NCBI GenBank assembly: GCA_025450355.1
Contig: JANWHR010000163.1
Location: forward strand, 1-12,355
Source of the DNA: Micropepsaceae bacterium
GTDB taxonomy: Bacteria; Pseudomonadota; Alphaproteobacteria; Micropepsales; Micropepsaceae
Direction: 5' to 3'
Length of the DNA stretch: 12,355 nucleotides
The notes below the pieces were generated by a model. The model ran no database searches. It was given only the letters and a program-made list of their open reading frames with translations, and was not told the DNA's origin. The translations under genes and the position numbers were made by a program. Below, piece after piece: positions 1-8,130 of the stretch. How positions within the stretch are numbered: the stretch's first letter is position 1; each line of letters starts with the position of its first letter.

Positions 1-1763
1 CGCGCGGGGTCCTGTCGCGGCGATTGCCCGTCCGCCTTCTGAGCTACCCGGGCGACCACGCCGCGGCCGCGCGGGAAGTTCTTCAGCAGTTCAACGCGGA
101 ACTGCACCGGGTCCATGCCGCGCTTCGCGGCGATCTCGTCGAGAAAACCTTCCGCGGCGAAAACGTTGGCCGTCCAGCCGACACCCCGCAACGGCGAGGT
201 GCGCACGCCGGTGTCGCGATAGAGCTGCTCGCTCAGTTCGTTCGGAATGTCATAGCTGGTGAGTTCGACGCCGCGCATGACAATGCCGTCACGCCCCTTT
301 GCCGCCGCATAGCGCACCGGGTCGGCATAAGGCAGGACGCGGTCCACCGCGATGCGCTGATGCCAGGCGGTCAGACGCCCGCTCGCGTCCAGCCCCGCAC
401 GCAGGTGATGGGCCGAAAGCGGACGCAGGCGGCCATTGTGCACGTCGTCCTCGCGGGTCCACATCACCTTGACCGGCTTTCCGGCCTGTTTTGCCAGCAG
501 CACCGCATCGATGATGAATTCCTCATCGCGGTGGCCGCGGCGGCCGAACGCGCCACCCAGCAATTTGTCGTGCAGCGCGACTTTGGCGCGGTCGATGCCA
601 AGGACTTTGGCGACGGCTTCCTGCGCCATGGTCTGGCTTTGCGTGCCGCACCAGATTTCCGCGCTCTTGCCATTACGCGCTACCGACGCAACCGCGTTCA
701 GCGGCTCCATTTGCGCGTGATAGGCGTAATCGCTGATGTAATCGGCTTCGATCACCATGGCGGCGCCCTTGAGTTCGCCCGCGGCATCGCCACGCTTGTC
801 CCACACGCTGGCCGGCGCTTTGAGGTCGCGCGCGGCGGCGGCAAATTCCGCGGCGCCGCGGTCGCTGTCGAATCCCACCGCTTTGCCGCCGGACCATTTC
901 ACCGCGCCCCGGAGTTGTTCGTGCGCGGCAAATGCCGCCCAGGCCGTTTGTGCCAACACGCCCACCCCGTACGGCAGGCTGATGATGTCGAGCACGCCGG
1001 CAACACCGCGCGCATTCGCGTCATTCACCTGCACCGGCCGCCCCCCTTCGATGGGTGAGCGCAGCACCGCGCCATAGATCATGCCCGGAAGCTGCACGTT
1101 GATGGCGTAATCCGCCGTTCCGTTTACCTTTCCCGGTAAGTCAACGCGCAGCACATCCGTGCCGATGTAGCGGAAGTCTTTCGCGGGTTTGAGATCATGT
1201 TCGCCGATTTCGGGCGCATTTTCCGGAACGACTGCGAATTGGGCGATCTCGCCATAGCTCAACCGGCGGCCGGATGGCTGGTGCACGACGACGGACGGCT
1301 CCGTGGTCAGTTCTGAAACGGCCACATCCCATTTGCGCGCGGCGTTTTCCAGCAGCACCTGACGCACCTGCCGGCCAAATTTGCGCAACGGCGTGAAATA
1401 GCTCGTCACCGCGTTGCTGCCCGCCGTGTAAAGCATCCCGAAACCGGGATTGGCGTAGAGTGCATCAATCGGCGGCGCCGGCACGATCCGCACTTTGTCC
1501 CAGTCCACATCGAGTTCTTCGGCCACGATGCGCGGAAGCGATGTCATCGAGCCCTGCCCCATTTCGGCGGCCGGCGACATGATGAAGATGCGCCCATCCG
1601 GCGCGATACTGACCCATGGGTCGAGAGCCCGGGCCGATTTCTCACCGGTTGCGATCGCTGCGGCAGCGGCGGGCTGCACCCCGTCGAGCGCGAGCGCGAA
1701 GCTGAATCCGGCGGCGCCGATCATCACCTGACGCCGCGACCAGGAAGCGGAATGTTGCGGCAT
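1..1763 (-). CDS. Molybdenum hydroxylase large subunit (isoquinoline 1-oxidoreductase beta / aldehyde dehydrogenase type), 3' end outside window
   Basis: The molybdopterin-binding catalytic subunit of a xanthine-oxidase-family enzyme, which oxidises aldehydes or N-heterocycles with water as oxygen source. The first 587 codons are visible; relatives are usually about 700-750 residues, so the C-terminus lies beyond the left edge. Residues 9-13 (SRRQV) followed by a hydrophobic, Ala-rich stretch to about residue 36 form a Tat signal, so the enzyme probably acts in the periplasm after folding with its cofactor. The motif GGAFGRR at residues 403-409 matches the Moco-contacting loop of the family, and QSQTMAQ lies shortly before it. 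The ATG at 1763 is preceded by a strong GGGAGGG ribosome site inside the end of the 2Fe-2S subunit gene, only 3 nt after that gene's stop codon, so the two subunits are co-translated. The substrate cannot be read from sequence; IorB-like membership is clear, true isoquinoline activity is not implied. Confidence 0.93.
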   Translation of the reverse strand, partial: MPQHSASWSRRQVMIGAAGFSFALALDGVQPAAAAAIATGEKSARALDPWVSIAPDGRIFIMSPAAEMGQGSMTSLPRIVAEELDVDWDKVRIVPAPPIDALYANPGFGMLYTAGSNAVTSYFTPLRKFGRQVRQVLLENAARKWDVAVSELTTEPSVVVHQPSGRRLSYGEIAQFAVVPENAPEIGEHDLKPAKDFRYIGTDVLRVDLPGKVNGTADYAINVQLPGMIYGAVLRSPIEGGRPVQVNDANARGVAGVLDIISLPYGVGVLAQTAWAAFAAHEQLRGAVKWSGGKAVGFDSDRGAAEFAAAARDLKAPASVWDKRGDAAGELKGAAMVIEADYISDYAYHAQMEPLNAVASVARNGKSAEIWCGTQSQTMAQEAVAKVLGIDRAKVALHDKLLGGAFGRRGHRDEEFIIDAVLLAKQAGKPVKVMWTREDDVHNGRLRPLSAHHLRAGLDASGRLTAWHQRIAVDRVLPYADPVRYAAAKGRDGIVMRGVELTSYDIPNELSEQLYRDTGVRTSPLRGVGWTANVFAAEGFLDEIAAKRGMDPVQFRVELLKNFPRGRGVVARVAQKADGQSPRQDPA

Positions 1764-1766
1764 GGC

Positions 1767-2222
1767 TCAGCCCTCCCGAACAGCGCGTTCGATCGCGCGC
1801 ACGATCCGCGGATAGGTGCCGCAGCGGCAGATGTTCGTGTTCATGTAATCCACGATCTGTTCGCGCGTCGGATGCGGGTTCTCCGAGAGCAGCGCGGCTG
1901 CGCTCATGATCTGCCCCGACTGGCAGTAGCCGCATTGCGGCACTCGTTCGGCCAGCCAGGCGCGTTGCACCGGGTGCATCCCGTCCGGAGATAAGCCCTC
2001 AATGGTCGGTACCGAACGCCCTTCCACCTGCGAAACGGCCGTCTGGCAGGAAAATGCGCGGCGGCCATCGACATGCACCATGCAGGCGCCGCAAAGCCCC
2101 GCGCCGCACCCGAATCTGGTTCCGGACAGTTTCAGCTCTTCGCGGATCACCCATAGAAGGGCGGTATCCGGCGGCGCGCCGGAAACGGCGGATTTGCCAT
2201 TCAGGGTAAATCGGACCGGCAT
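1767..2222 (-). CDS. 2Fe-2S subunit of molybdenum hydroxylase (IorA/CoxS-like)
   Basis: A 151-residue small subunit that carries two [2Fe-2S] clusters and passes electrons from the Moco subunit encoded just downstream. The plant-ferredoxin-like N-terminal cluster is bound by C39, C44, C47 and C59 (pattern C-x4-C-G-x-C-x11-C). The second, helical cluster is bound by C97, C100 (CGYCQSGQ) and C132, C134 (CRCGTY). The length is typical of the family. The protein has no signal peptide; in such pairs it is thought to be carried through the Tat pathway with the large subunit, which does have a signal here. The ATG at 2222 follows a GAGG seven nt upstream. The gene lies 136 nt downstream of the FAD/Fe-S oxidoreductase on the same strand, so it may be the fourth gene of that operon or start its own transcript. 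Confidence 0.95.
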   Translation of the reverse strand: MPVRFTLNGKSAVSGAPPDTALLWVIREELKLSGTRFGCGAGLCGACMVHVDGRRAFSCQTAVSQVEGRSVPTIEGLSPDGMHPVQRAWLAERVPQCGYCQSGQIMSAAALLSENPHPTREQIVDYMNTNICRCGTYPRIVRAIERAVREG

Positions 2223-2358
2223 GGCCGCGCCTCATGCGAAAGTGCTGCAGCGGCCAGTTTAGATCACCTTGGTCCGCCGATCCACAAAACGGCCAATGAG
2301 TATTCGCCCTTGTACCGCCGGCGGCCAGCCCGCACCCTGTACCGGCCAAGCGGGCATT
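2223..2358 (-). other. Non-coding gap between oxidoreductase and molybdenum-hydroxylase genes
   Basis: This 136-nt gap is the only sizeable one inside the five-gene minus-strand block. It holds a short direct repeat on the plus strand (CCCTTGTACCG at 2307-2317 and CCCTGTACCGGCCA at 2335-2348) and a 6-bp inverted repeat GCCCGC/GCGGGC (2328-2333 and 2350-2355, 16-nt loop) just after the upstream gene's stop. No T-run follows the hairpin, so it is not a convincing intrinsic terminator. I see no clear -35/-10 pair. It could hold a promoter for the Mo-hydroxylase genes or simply be a spacer. Confidence 0.35.
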
Positions 2359-5262
2359 TCAGCGTCCCCGGACGAGCAGTTCCGGGAAGGACAAGGGTGT
2401 GTAGCCCAGGCATTGGCGGGTCTGTTCGCGGCAGGAATAGCCATCCGTTACCACGACCGCATCACCGCGTTCGCGGATGTGAGGAAGGAACCGCAGCTCC
2501 GCCAGCTTCATCGCAACATCGTAGGTTTCTTTGCGAAAGCCGTAATCGCCCGCCATGCCGCAGCAGCCGGTGTCCAGAAGCTGGACATCCATGCCGGTCG
2601 CGCGCAGTAGCTCTTCTTCGGCGTGCGGGTTGAGAATCGAGCGATGGTGGCAGTGCAGATGCAACAAGGCGCGTCCCGCCATCTCTCTTGGCCGGTAATC
2701 GGTTTCGTGCAGGAATTCCGCGATGTGCCGCACGCGCGTGGTCAGATCCTTCGCCAGCTCATCATCCGGAAACATCTGGCGCAATTCGTCCCGGAACGAT
2801 GTCACGCAGGCGGGCTCAAGGCCCACGATCGGGACATTCTGTTCGACATAGGGTCTTAATTGCGCGAGCGTGTTGCGCCATACGCGGCCGGCAAGTTCGA
2901 GCATCCCAAAGGCGTATAAGGGCCGCCCGCAGCAGACCGGTTTTGTCAGGATTTCAACATCCCAGCCCGCGCTTTCCAGCACGGTGACACAGGCCTTCAG
3001 CGGCGCGGGATCGAGATGATTGTGAAACGTGTCCACCCACAACAGCACACGCCGCCCCGGCGTGCCTTTTGGCCGCTGGAGGCGGCCAAACCACCCGCGG
3101 AAGGTGGGATTGGCAAAACGCGGGATTTCGCGTTGCGGCGCAAAACCGCCGAGCCATTTTGCGATATCCGAAAATACCGGCGCATGGGATAGCGCGTTGA
3201 CAAGACCAGGCGCGAGGTTTGCCGCGCGCGCCCACCACCAGATCAGACCCATGGCGTAAGCGGACCGCGGCCTCATCCGGCCCCGATAGTGCTGATGCAT
3301 GAACTCGGCCTTGTAGTCCGCCATGTCCACGTTGACGGGGCATTCGTGCTTGCACGCCTTGCAGGCGAGACAAAACTCCAGCGCGTTATGGACAGCGGTT
3401 GAACGCCAGCCGTCCTGAATCACCTCACCGCGCGTCATTTCGAACAGGAGCCGCGCGCGGCCACGCGTGGAGTACGCTTCTTCGCGCGTGGCCATATAGC
3501 TCGGGCACATCACCTCTTCGCGGTGCTTGCGGCAGCGGCCAATGCCCACGCAGCGATTGGCGGCCTGGGCAAAGTCGCGCTCCTCATCCGGGAAGGCAAA
3601 GCGCGTTTGCGGCGGCCAGGGTTGATAGTTGGGACCTTCCCGCAGATTCTCCGTGGGCAGATTTGCCAGCACGACCTTGCCGGGATTCATCTTCCATTCC
3701 GGGTCCCAGACCTGTTTAAAAATTTGAAAGGCGCGGACGAGTTCGCGGCCGAACATCTTGTCCAGCAGCGCGGCACGCGACTGGCCGTCGCCATGCTCGC
3801 CCGAAAGCGACCCGCCATAGGAGAGGACCAGATCGGCGGCCTCGTCGATGAAGCGCCGGTATTTGGCCACCCCTTCATCGGAATGAAGATCGAAGTTGAT
3901 CCGGCAATGCACGCAGCCGTCGCCGAAATGTCCATACAGCGCCGTATCATATTGATAGCGCGCCAGCAGCCTGTGGAAGTCGCGCAGATACTCGCCGATG
4001 TGTTCGGGCGGCACTGCCGAATCCTCCCAGCCTTCGTGCGTCGCGCCGATGCGCGGCACATGCGCCGTCACCCCCAAACCGGCGCCGCGCAATTTCCACA
4101 ATGCACGCTGTGTTTGCCCGTCGCAGGCCAATTTCATGGCCGGACGTGGCGATGCATGGTTGAGATGACGCATCAGCGCGCGCGCCTGATTCTCAGCCTC
4201 TCGCGGTGTATCCGCACCAAATTCCGCCATCAACCAGGCGTTTCCTTCCGGCAGCAATTCCGAATCTTTTTCCTCCGGCTTTTTGCGCCTGAGGTTTTCG
4301 ATCAGCTTGCGATCCATGCCTTCCAGACCGATCGGCCCAGCGGCGCGAATCTGCGCCACCGCATTGCCCGCGTCATAAACATCCGGATAGCCGAGCAGCA
4401 GCACCACGCGTTCCCTGGGGCTCGGCACAAGCCGGCATTTCAGGCGCAGAATGGTGACGCAGGTGCCTTCCGACCCCACCAGCGCGCGCGCGACGTGGAA
4501 TCCGTTCTCCGGCAGGAGGTTGTCGAGATTGTAGCCGGAGACGCGGCGCGGGATCTTTGGGTATTTGCGCCGGATCAGTGGCGCATATTCATCAACCAGT
4601 TGGCGCAAGGCGCGATAGATTTCCGCTTTTCGTCCGCCTTCCGCGACGATGCGCCGGAATTCTTCTTCACCAGTCTCCTCCACCAGCATTTTCTCGCCGT
4701 CGTAAGTGAGGACTTCCAGCGCGTCGATATTGTCCGCGGTGCGTCCCGCCATGACGGAGTGCACGCCACAGGAGTTGTTGCCCGCCATGCCACCCAGCGT
4801 GTTGTGATTGTGCGTGGACGGATCGGGGCCAAAGGTCAGATTGTACTTTTCGGCTTCGTGGCGCAGGTCATCCAGCACGCAGCCCGGTTCGACCCAGGCA
4901 TAGTGCCCGGCGACATTCAGTTCGAGAATCCGGTTCAGATATTTGGAAAAATCCACGATCACCGCGACGTTGCAGCACTGCCCGGCGAGACTTGTGCCGC
5001 CTCCGCGGTTGGTGACCGGGGCGCCCAAGCGGCGGCAGATCGCGATGGTCTTTTCCACGTCATCGACCGACCGTGGAATGACCACGCCGATCGGGACCTG
5101 CCGGTAGTTGGAGGAATCGGCCGCATACAACGCCCGCGCCTGGGCATCAAAGCGCACCTCGCCCGCAATGGCGGAGCGCAGCGCCTGGACCAGCGCTTCC
5201 GTATCAACAGGATGCTGTGCCGGAATGACCGGGCGATGTTCAAGGGTGACCAAGGCGGTCAT
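2359..5262 (-). CDS. FAD- and Fe-S-binding oxidoreductase (D-2-hydroxyacid dehydrogenase-like, YdiJ/GlcD-GlpC fusion type)
   Basis: A 967-residue fusion of a GlcD-like flavin oxidase with a GlpC/GlcF-like iron-sulphur unit. The N-terminal FAD (PCMH) domain shows RGGGTSLAGQ (87-96), GGMAGNNSCGVHS (158-169) and LVGSEGTCVT (261-270). The FAD-oxidase C-terminal domain includes GHFGDGCVHC and the SGEHGDG motif. Two ferredoxin-like cysteine groups follow: C571, C577, C586, and C631, C634, C637, C641 ahead of a Pro. The C-terminus carries two CCG-type motifs, CCGRP at 777 and CCGMAGD at 900. This architecture and length match YdiJ-type proteins (E. coli YdiJ is about 1000 residues), which oxidise D-2-hydroxyacids such as D-lactate or D-2-hydroxyglutarate and feed electrons to a carrier. 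An open frame continues upstream to 5550, but the ATG at 5262 overlaps the previous gene's TGA as ATGA and the family similarity begins soon after it, so I use that start. There is no good Shine-Dalgarno site, which fits translational coupling. The exact substrate is unknown. Confidence 0.93.
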   Translation of the reverse strand: MTALVTLEHRPVIPAQHPVDTEALVQALRSAIAGEVRFDAQARALYAADSSNYRQVPIGVVIPRSVDDVEKTIAICRRLGAPVTNRGGGTSLAGQCCNVAVIVDFSKYLNRILELNVAGHYAWVEPGCVLDDLRHEAEKYNLTFGPDPSTHNHNTLGGMAGNNSCGVHSVMAGRTADNIDALEVLTYDGEKMLVEETGEEEFRRIVAEGGRKAEIYRALRQLVDEYAPLIRRKYPKIPRRVSGYNLDNLLPENGFHVARALVGSEGTCVTILRLKCRLVPSPRERVVLLLGYPDVYDAGNAVAQIRAAGPIGLEGMDRKLIENLRRKKPEEKDSELLPEGNAWLMAEFGADTPREAENQARALMRHLNHASPRPAMKLACDGQTQRALWKLRGAGLGVTAHVPRIGATHEGWEDSAVPPEHIGEYLRDFHRLLARYQYDTALYGHFGDGCVHCRINFDLHSDEGVAKYRRFIDEAADLVLSYGGSLSGEHGDGQSRAALLDKMFGRELVRAFQIFKQVWDPEWKMNPGKVVLANLPTENLREGPNYQPWPPQTRFAFPDEERDFAQAANRCVGIGRCRKHREEVMCPSYMATREEAYSTRGRARLLFEMTRGEVIQDGWRSTAVHNALEFCLACKACKHECPVNVDMADYKAEFMHQHYRGRMRPRSAYAMGLIWWWARAANLAPGLVNALSHAPVFSDIAKWLGGFAPQREIPRFANPTFRGWFGRLQRPKGTPGRRVLLWVDTFHNHLDPAPLKACVTVLESAGWDVEILTKPVCCGRPLYAFGMLELAGRVWRNTLAQLRPYVEQNVPIVGLEPACVTSFRDELRQMFPDDELAKDLTTRVRHIAEFLHETDYRPREMAGRALLHLHCHHRSILNPHAEEELLRATGMDVQLLDTGCCGMAGDYGFRKETYDVAMKLAELRFLPHIRERGDAVVVTDGYSCREQTRQCLGYTPLSFPELLVRGR

Positions 5263-6431
5263 GACGAGATGCGGAATTTCTCTGCGTCGGCGCGCTTGAA
5301 CTCGAGGCCATGGCCAGGACTTTGAAGATTCGGCACGATCGCGCCTTCGCGCAGTTCCGGCGCGCCATCGAACAGCATGTGCTCGATGCGGACGTGATCG
5401 TGGAACCATTCCATGTGCCTGAGATGGGCGCAGGCTGCGGCAGCCGGCAAATGAATGGCCGGTGCGCAATGGCTCGAGATCGGGGTACTGAAGGCGTTTG
5501 CGACCGCGGCGGCGGCGAGAAAGCCCGTGTAGCCGCAACAGCGCGTGCAATCGATCTGCAGCACATCGACGGCGCCCGCTTCGACCATCCGGCGAAAATA
5601 AAAGTGCTCGTAACCATATTCGCCCGCCGCAATATCCATCACCGCAGGCGCCCGGTCGCGCAGCAGCCGCAAGCCTTCGAGATCGTCGCTGGAGACCGGT
5701 TCCTCGAACCAGCCGATGCCGAACTCCGCAAACTCTTGCGCGAACTGAAGCGCCTGCTTGCGCGAATAGGCGCCGTTGGCATCCACAAACAACTGCGCTT
5801 TGCCGATGGCGCGTGATGCAAGCCGTACCCGTTTCAGATCATCGTCCGGATGGCGGCCGATTTTCATCTTCACCCAGCGGCAGCCATCCTCCTTCGCCCA
5901 GCCGCCCAATTGTTCCGCCAGCCGCGAATTCTCATAGGAGGTGAAGCCCCCGCTGCCATAGACCGCGACCCGGTCCTGCGCGCGGCCGAACAGTTCACAG
6001 AGCGGAACATCGAGCAGTTTGGCCTTCAGGTCCCACAATGCGATGTCCACCGCCGAAATCGCATTGGCGTCAACTCCGCGCCAGCCGACATTGCGCACCG
6101 CGCCAACCATGGCTTCCCAAAGCGAGGGAATCGAAAATGCCGATTTGCCTTTCAAGTGACGGGCAAGCTTGCCAGTGATGATGCCGGCCGCGGCATTACT
6201 GCAATAGGAATAGCCCAATCCGGTTTTTCCGCCGGCGGAGACTTCCGCCAGCACCAGGGTGGTGCTGTCCCATTCCAGCGTGCCATCGGATTCCGGTGCA
6301 TCGGTCGGAATCTTGTACACCGACGTCTGAACCTGGACGATCTCCGGCGCGGTTTCGGTGCGGCCGGAAACCGGCTCAGACGATCTCTCTGACCGTGTCC
6401 GACGCAATAGTAAGCGCGATTTTGCCGGCAT
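5259..6431 (-). CDS. Enolase-superfamily protein, mandelate racemase subgroup (acid-sugar dehydratase or racemase)
   Basis: A 390-residue member of the mandelate racemase/muconate lactonizing enzyme family. It abstracts the proton alpha to a carboxylate, using Mg2+. The catalytic set of the MR subgroup is visible: K188-x-K190 (VKMKIG), metal ligands D217 (DANGAY), E243 (WFEEP) and E271 (AAGEYG), the Asp-His dyad D294/H321 (LQIDC, SSHCAP) and E341. The spacings D217-E243, E271-D294, D294-H321 and H321-E341 equal those of mandelate racemase as I recall it (26, 23, 27 and 20). The fold should therefore be active as a racemase or, more probably in this setting, a sugar-acid dehydratase. The first 30 or so residues, rich in Arg and Ser, precede the conserved capping domain and lie mostly in the 56-nt overlap with the upstream gene. 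An AAAGG lies 9 nt before the ATG at 6431; a TTG at 6407 is an alternative start. Substrate unknown. Confidence 0.92.
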   Translation of the reverse strand: MPAKSRLLLRRTRSERSSEPVSGRTETAPEIVQVQTSVYKIPTDAPESDGTLEWDSTTLVLAEVSAGGKTGLGYSYCSNAAAGIITGKLARHLKGKSAFSIPSLWEAMVGAVRNVGWRGVDANAISAVDIALWDLKAKLLDVPLCELFGRAQDRVAVYGSGGFTSYENSRLAEQLGGWAKEDGCRWVKMKIGRHPDDDLKRVRLASRAIGKAQLFVDANGAYSRKQALQFAQEFAEFGIGWFEEPVSSDDLEGLRLLRDRAPAVMDIAAGEYGYEHFYFRRMVEAGAVDVLQIDCTRCCGYTGFLAAAAVANAFSTPISSHCAPAIHLPAAAACAHLRHMEWFHDHVRIEHMLFDGAPELREGAIVPNLQSPGHGLEFKRADAEKFRISS

Positions 6432-8130
6432 GGGGAGTACCTTTGGCCAAAGATTTTGCGAAATTCGCCGCCTGACGTGCGGAAACTTTCGGCGGCATCG
6501 GCGGCTCGTGCGGATCGACGACCGCTTCGATGAGCACCGGACCCTTCATACCGATGGCCTGGGTCATGAGGCTGCGGCATTGCGCCGGATCGTCGATGGT
6601 GAAGGAGGGAATCCCAAAGCCCCGCGCGACCGTCGCGAAATCGATGGGCTGGAGTTCGCAGACATATTCCGGGTTGCCCAGGAACACCATCTGCTCCCAT
6701 TTGATCTGGCCAAGGACATTGTTCTTGATGACAATGATTTTGACGTCGAGCTGATACTTGACACAGGTGGCAAGCTCTCCCAGCAGCATCGACAGCCCGC
6801 CGTCACCGACAAAGGCGATGACCTGCCGTTCGGGATGTGCAATCGCCGCGGCGATTGCGTAAGGCAGCCCGCACGCCATGGTGGCGAGGTTGCCGGAGCA
6901 GGAAAATTTGCGGTCGCCACGCATTTGGAGAAAACGCGCCGCCCAGGTGGTAATCGTACCGGAATCCGTGGCGATGATCGCATTGTCCTTCAGGCATTTG
7001 TTCAGCTCATAGGCGACAACCTGCGGCTTCATCGGTTTGGCGGGATTGGTCCCCTGTTCTTCCATCTGGGCGTTCCATTCGTCCATCCGCTTTTGCATCT
7101 TTTCGAGGAAGCTGCGGTCCTTCCGTGGACTGAGCCTGGGAAGAAGCTGCGCGAGCACCGGCCCGGTGTCGCCGACCAGGGCGCATTCCACGGGATAGCG
7201 GAGACCGATGCGGGTGGGATCGCGATCGATCTGGATTCCCCGCGCCTCGCCGGGCCTCGGATAGAATTCAATGTAAGGGAAGGAGCTGCCCGCAATCAGC
7301 AGGGCATCGCATTCTTCCAACGCCTCCTGCGCCGCAAGCGTCCCAAGCAGGCCAACGCCGCCGGCCGTAAAAGGACTGTCGTCCGGCAGCGCGGCTTTGC
7401 CGAGCAACGGCTTGCATACCGGCGCTGCGATCCGGTCCGCAACGGACGTCAACAATCCGGTGATCCCGAGCGCGCCGCGCCCGGCGAGAATGCACGGACG
7501 CTTTGCCCCGTTGAGGATCGCTGCCGCCAGGTCCAGCTGCGCCGAAGATGGCGCTCCGTGGGCCGAAGACATGATGTCCGAGACATGGTGCGGAATGTTG
7601 CGGCGCGACCGGATGTCACGTGAAACCGCTTCGTCCTGGAAATCCACGGGAATGGTGACATGGGCAACCGCGCGATGCGCCAGCGCGGCGCGACAGGCAA
7701 GCGTGAGCACATTCTCCACATGCTCCGCGCCCATCACGCGGGCGTTGTACACCGCGACATCCATGTACAGCTTGTCGAGTTCCACGTCCTGCTGCGTCAT
7801 GGTTTCGACGAGGTCGTGGAATTGCAGCCCGGTGATCGCAAGCACCGGCTGGCCGTCCAGTTTTGCGTCATACAACCCGTTGAGCAGATGGATGCCGCCG
7901 GGACCGGAAGTCGCGATACAGACGCAAAGCTGGCCGGTCCATTTCGCATAGGCGCAAGCCATGAAAGCGGCTGCTTCCTCGTGACGGGTCTGTACGAAGC
8001 GGATTTTGTCCTGCTGCTTCCGCAGCGCCTCGATCACACCATTGATTCCGTCCCCGGGAATCCCGAAGACCACATTCACGCCCCAATCGATGAGCGTCTG
8101 AACAAGAACATCGGAAGCGTTGGATCGCAT
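6376..8130 (-). CDS. Thiamine-diphosphate enzyme, pyruvate oxidase/pyruvate dehydrogenase (quinone) type, PoxB-like
   Basis: A 584-residue ThDP enzyme of the PoxB/acetolactate-synthase superfamily, close in length to E. coli PoxB (572). The N-terminal Pyr domain has the catalytic glutamate context TRHEEAAAFMA (E51 or E52) and SGPGGIHLLNGLYDA. The middle domain has SSFPYIEFYPRPGEA, which resembles the PoxB FPYxxFYP segment near the FAD site. The C-terminal PP domain carries the ThDP/Mg motif GDG at 442-444 followed by NN at 470-471. The likely reaction is oxidative decarboxylation of pyruvate or another 2-keto acid, with FAD and a quinone acceptor. Glyoxylate carboligase or another 2-keto-acid decarboxylase activity is possible but less well supported. 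The ATG at 8130 has a good GAGGTGA ribosome site 6 nt upstream, and this is the first gene of the minus-strand block. Its last 56 nt overlap the next gene. Whether the C-terminal tail binds membranes as in E. coli PoxB cannot be judged. Confidence 0.9.
   Translation of the reverse strand: MRSNASDVLVQTLIDWGVNVVFGIPGDGINGVIEALRKQQDKIRFVQTRHEEAAAFMACAYAKWTGQLCVCIATSGPGGIHLLNGLYDAKLDGQPVLAITGLQFHDLVETMTQQDVELDKLYMDVAVYNARVMGAEHVENVLTLACRAALAHRAVAHVTIPVDFQDEAVSRDIRSRRNIPHHVSDIMSSAHGAPSSAQLDLAAAILNGAKRPCILAGRGALGITGLLTSVADRIAAPVCKPLLGKAALPDDSPFTAGGVGLLGTLAAQEALEECDALLIAGSSFPYIEFYPRPGEARGIQIDRDPTRIGLRYPVECALVGDTGPVLAQLLPRLSPRKDRSFLEKMQKRMDEWNAQMEEQGTNPAKPMKPQVVAYELNKCLKDNAIIATDSGTITTWAARFLQMRGDRKFSCSGNLATMACGLPYAIAAAIAHPERQVIAFVGDGGLSMLLGELATCVKYQLDVKIIVIKNNVLGQIKWEQMVFLGNPEYVCELQPIDFATVARGFGIPSFTIDDPAQCRSLMTQAIGMKGPVLIEAVVDPHEPPMPPKVSARQAANFAKSLAKGTPHAGKIALTIASDTVREIV

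Noticed and set aside
24..1058. 344-codon plus-strand open frame near the left edge
   Set aside because: Antisense shadow of the molybdenum hydroxylase large subunit, which shows the Moco motif and a Tat signal in the correct frame.
2328..2355. GCCCGC/GCGGGC hairpin after the FAD/Fe-S gene as a terminator
   Set aside because: The stem is only 6 bp with a 16-nt loop, and no T-run follows on the minus strand.
3523..5325. 600-codon open frame on the plus strand opposite the FAD/Fe-S gene
   Set aside because: It is the antisense shadow of a gene with clear FAD and Fe-S motifs. Long antisense frames are common in GC-rich DNA, and this product shows no recognisable domain.
5263..5550. N-terminal extension of the FAD/Fe-S protein up to 5550
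   Set aside because: It lies inside the enolase gene, is Arg-rich and unlike any FAD oxidase N-terminus; the ATGA start at 5262 explains the gene better.
6358..7623. 421-codon plus-strand open frame opposite the ThDP enzyme
   Set aside because: Antisense shadow; the minus-strand protein has the full ThDP motif set, and the plus product is Arg/Gly-rich without family features.
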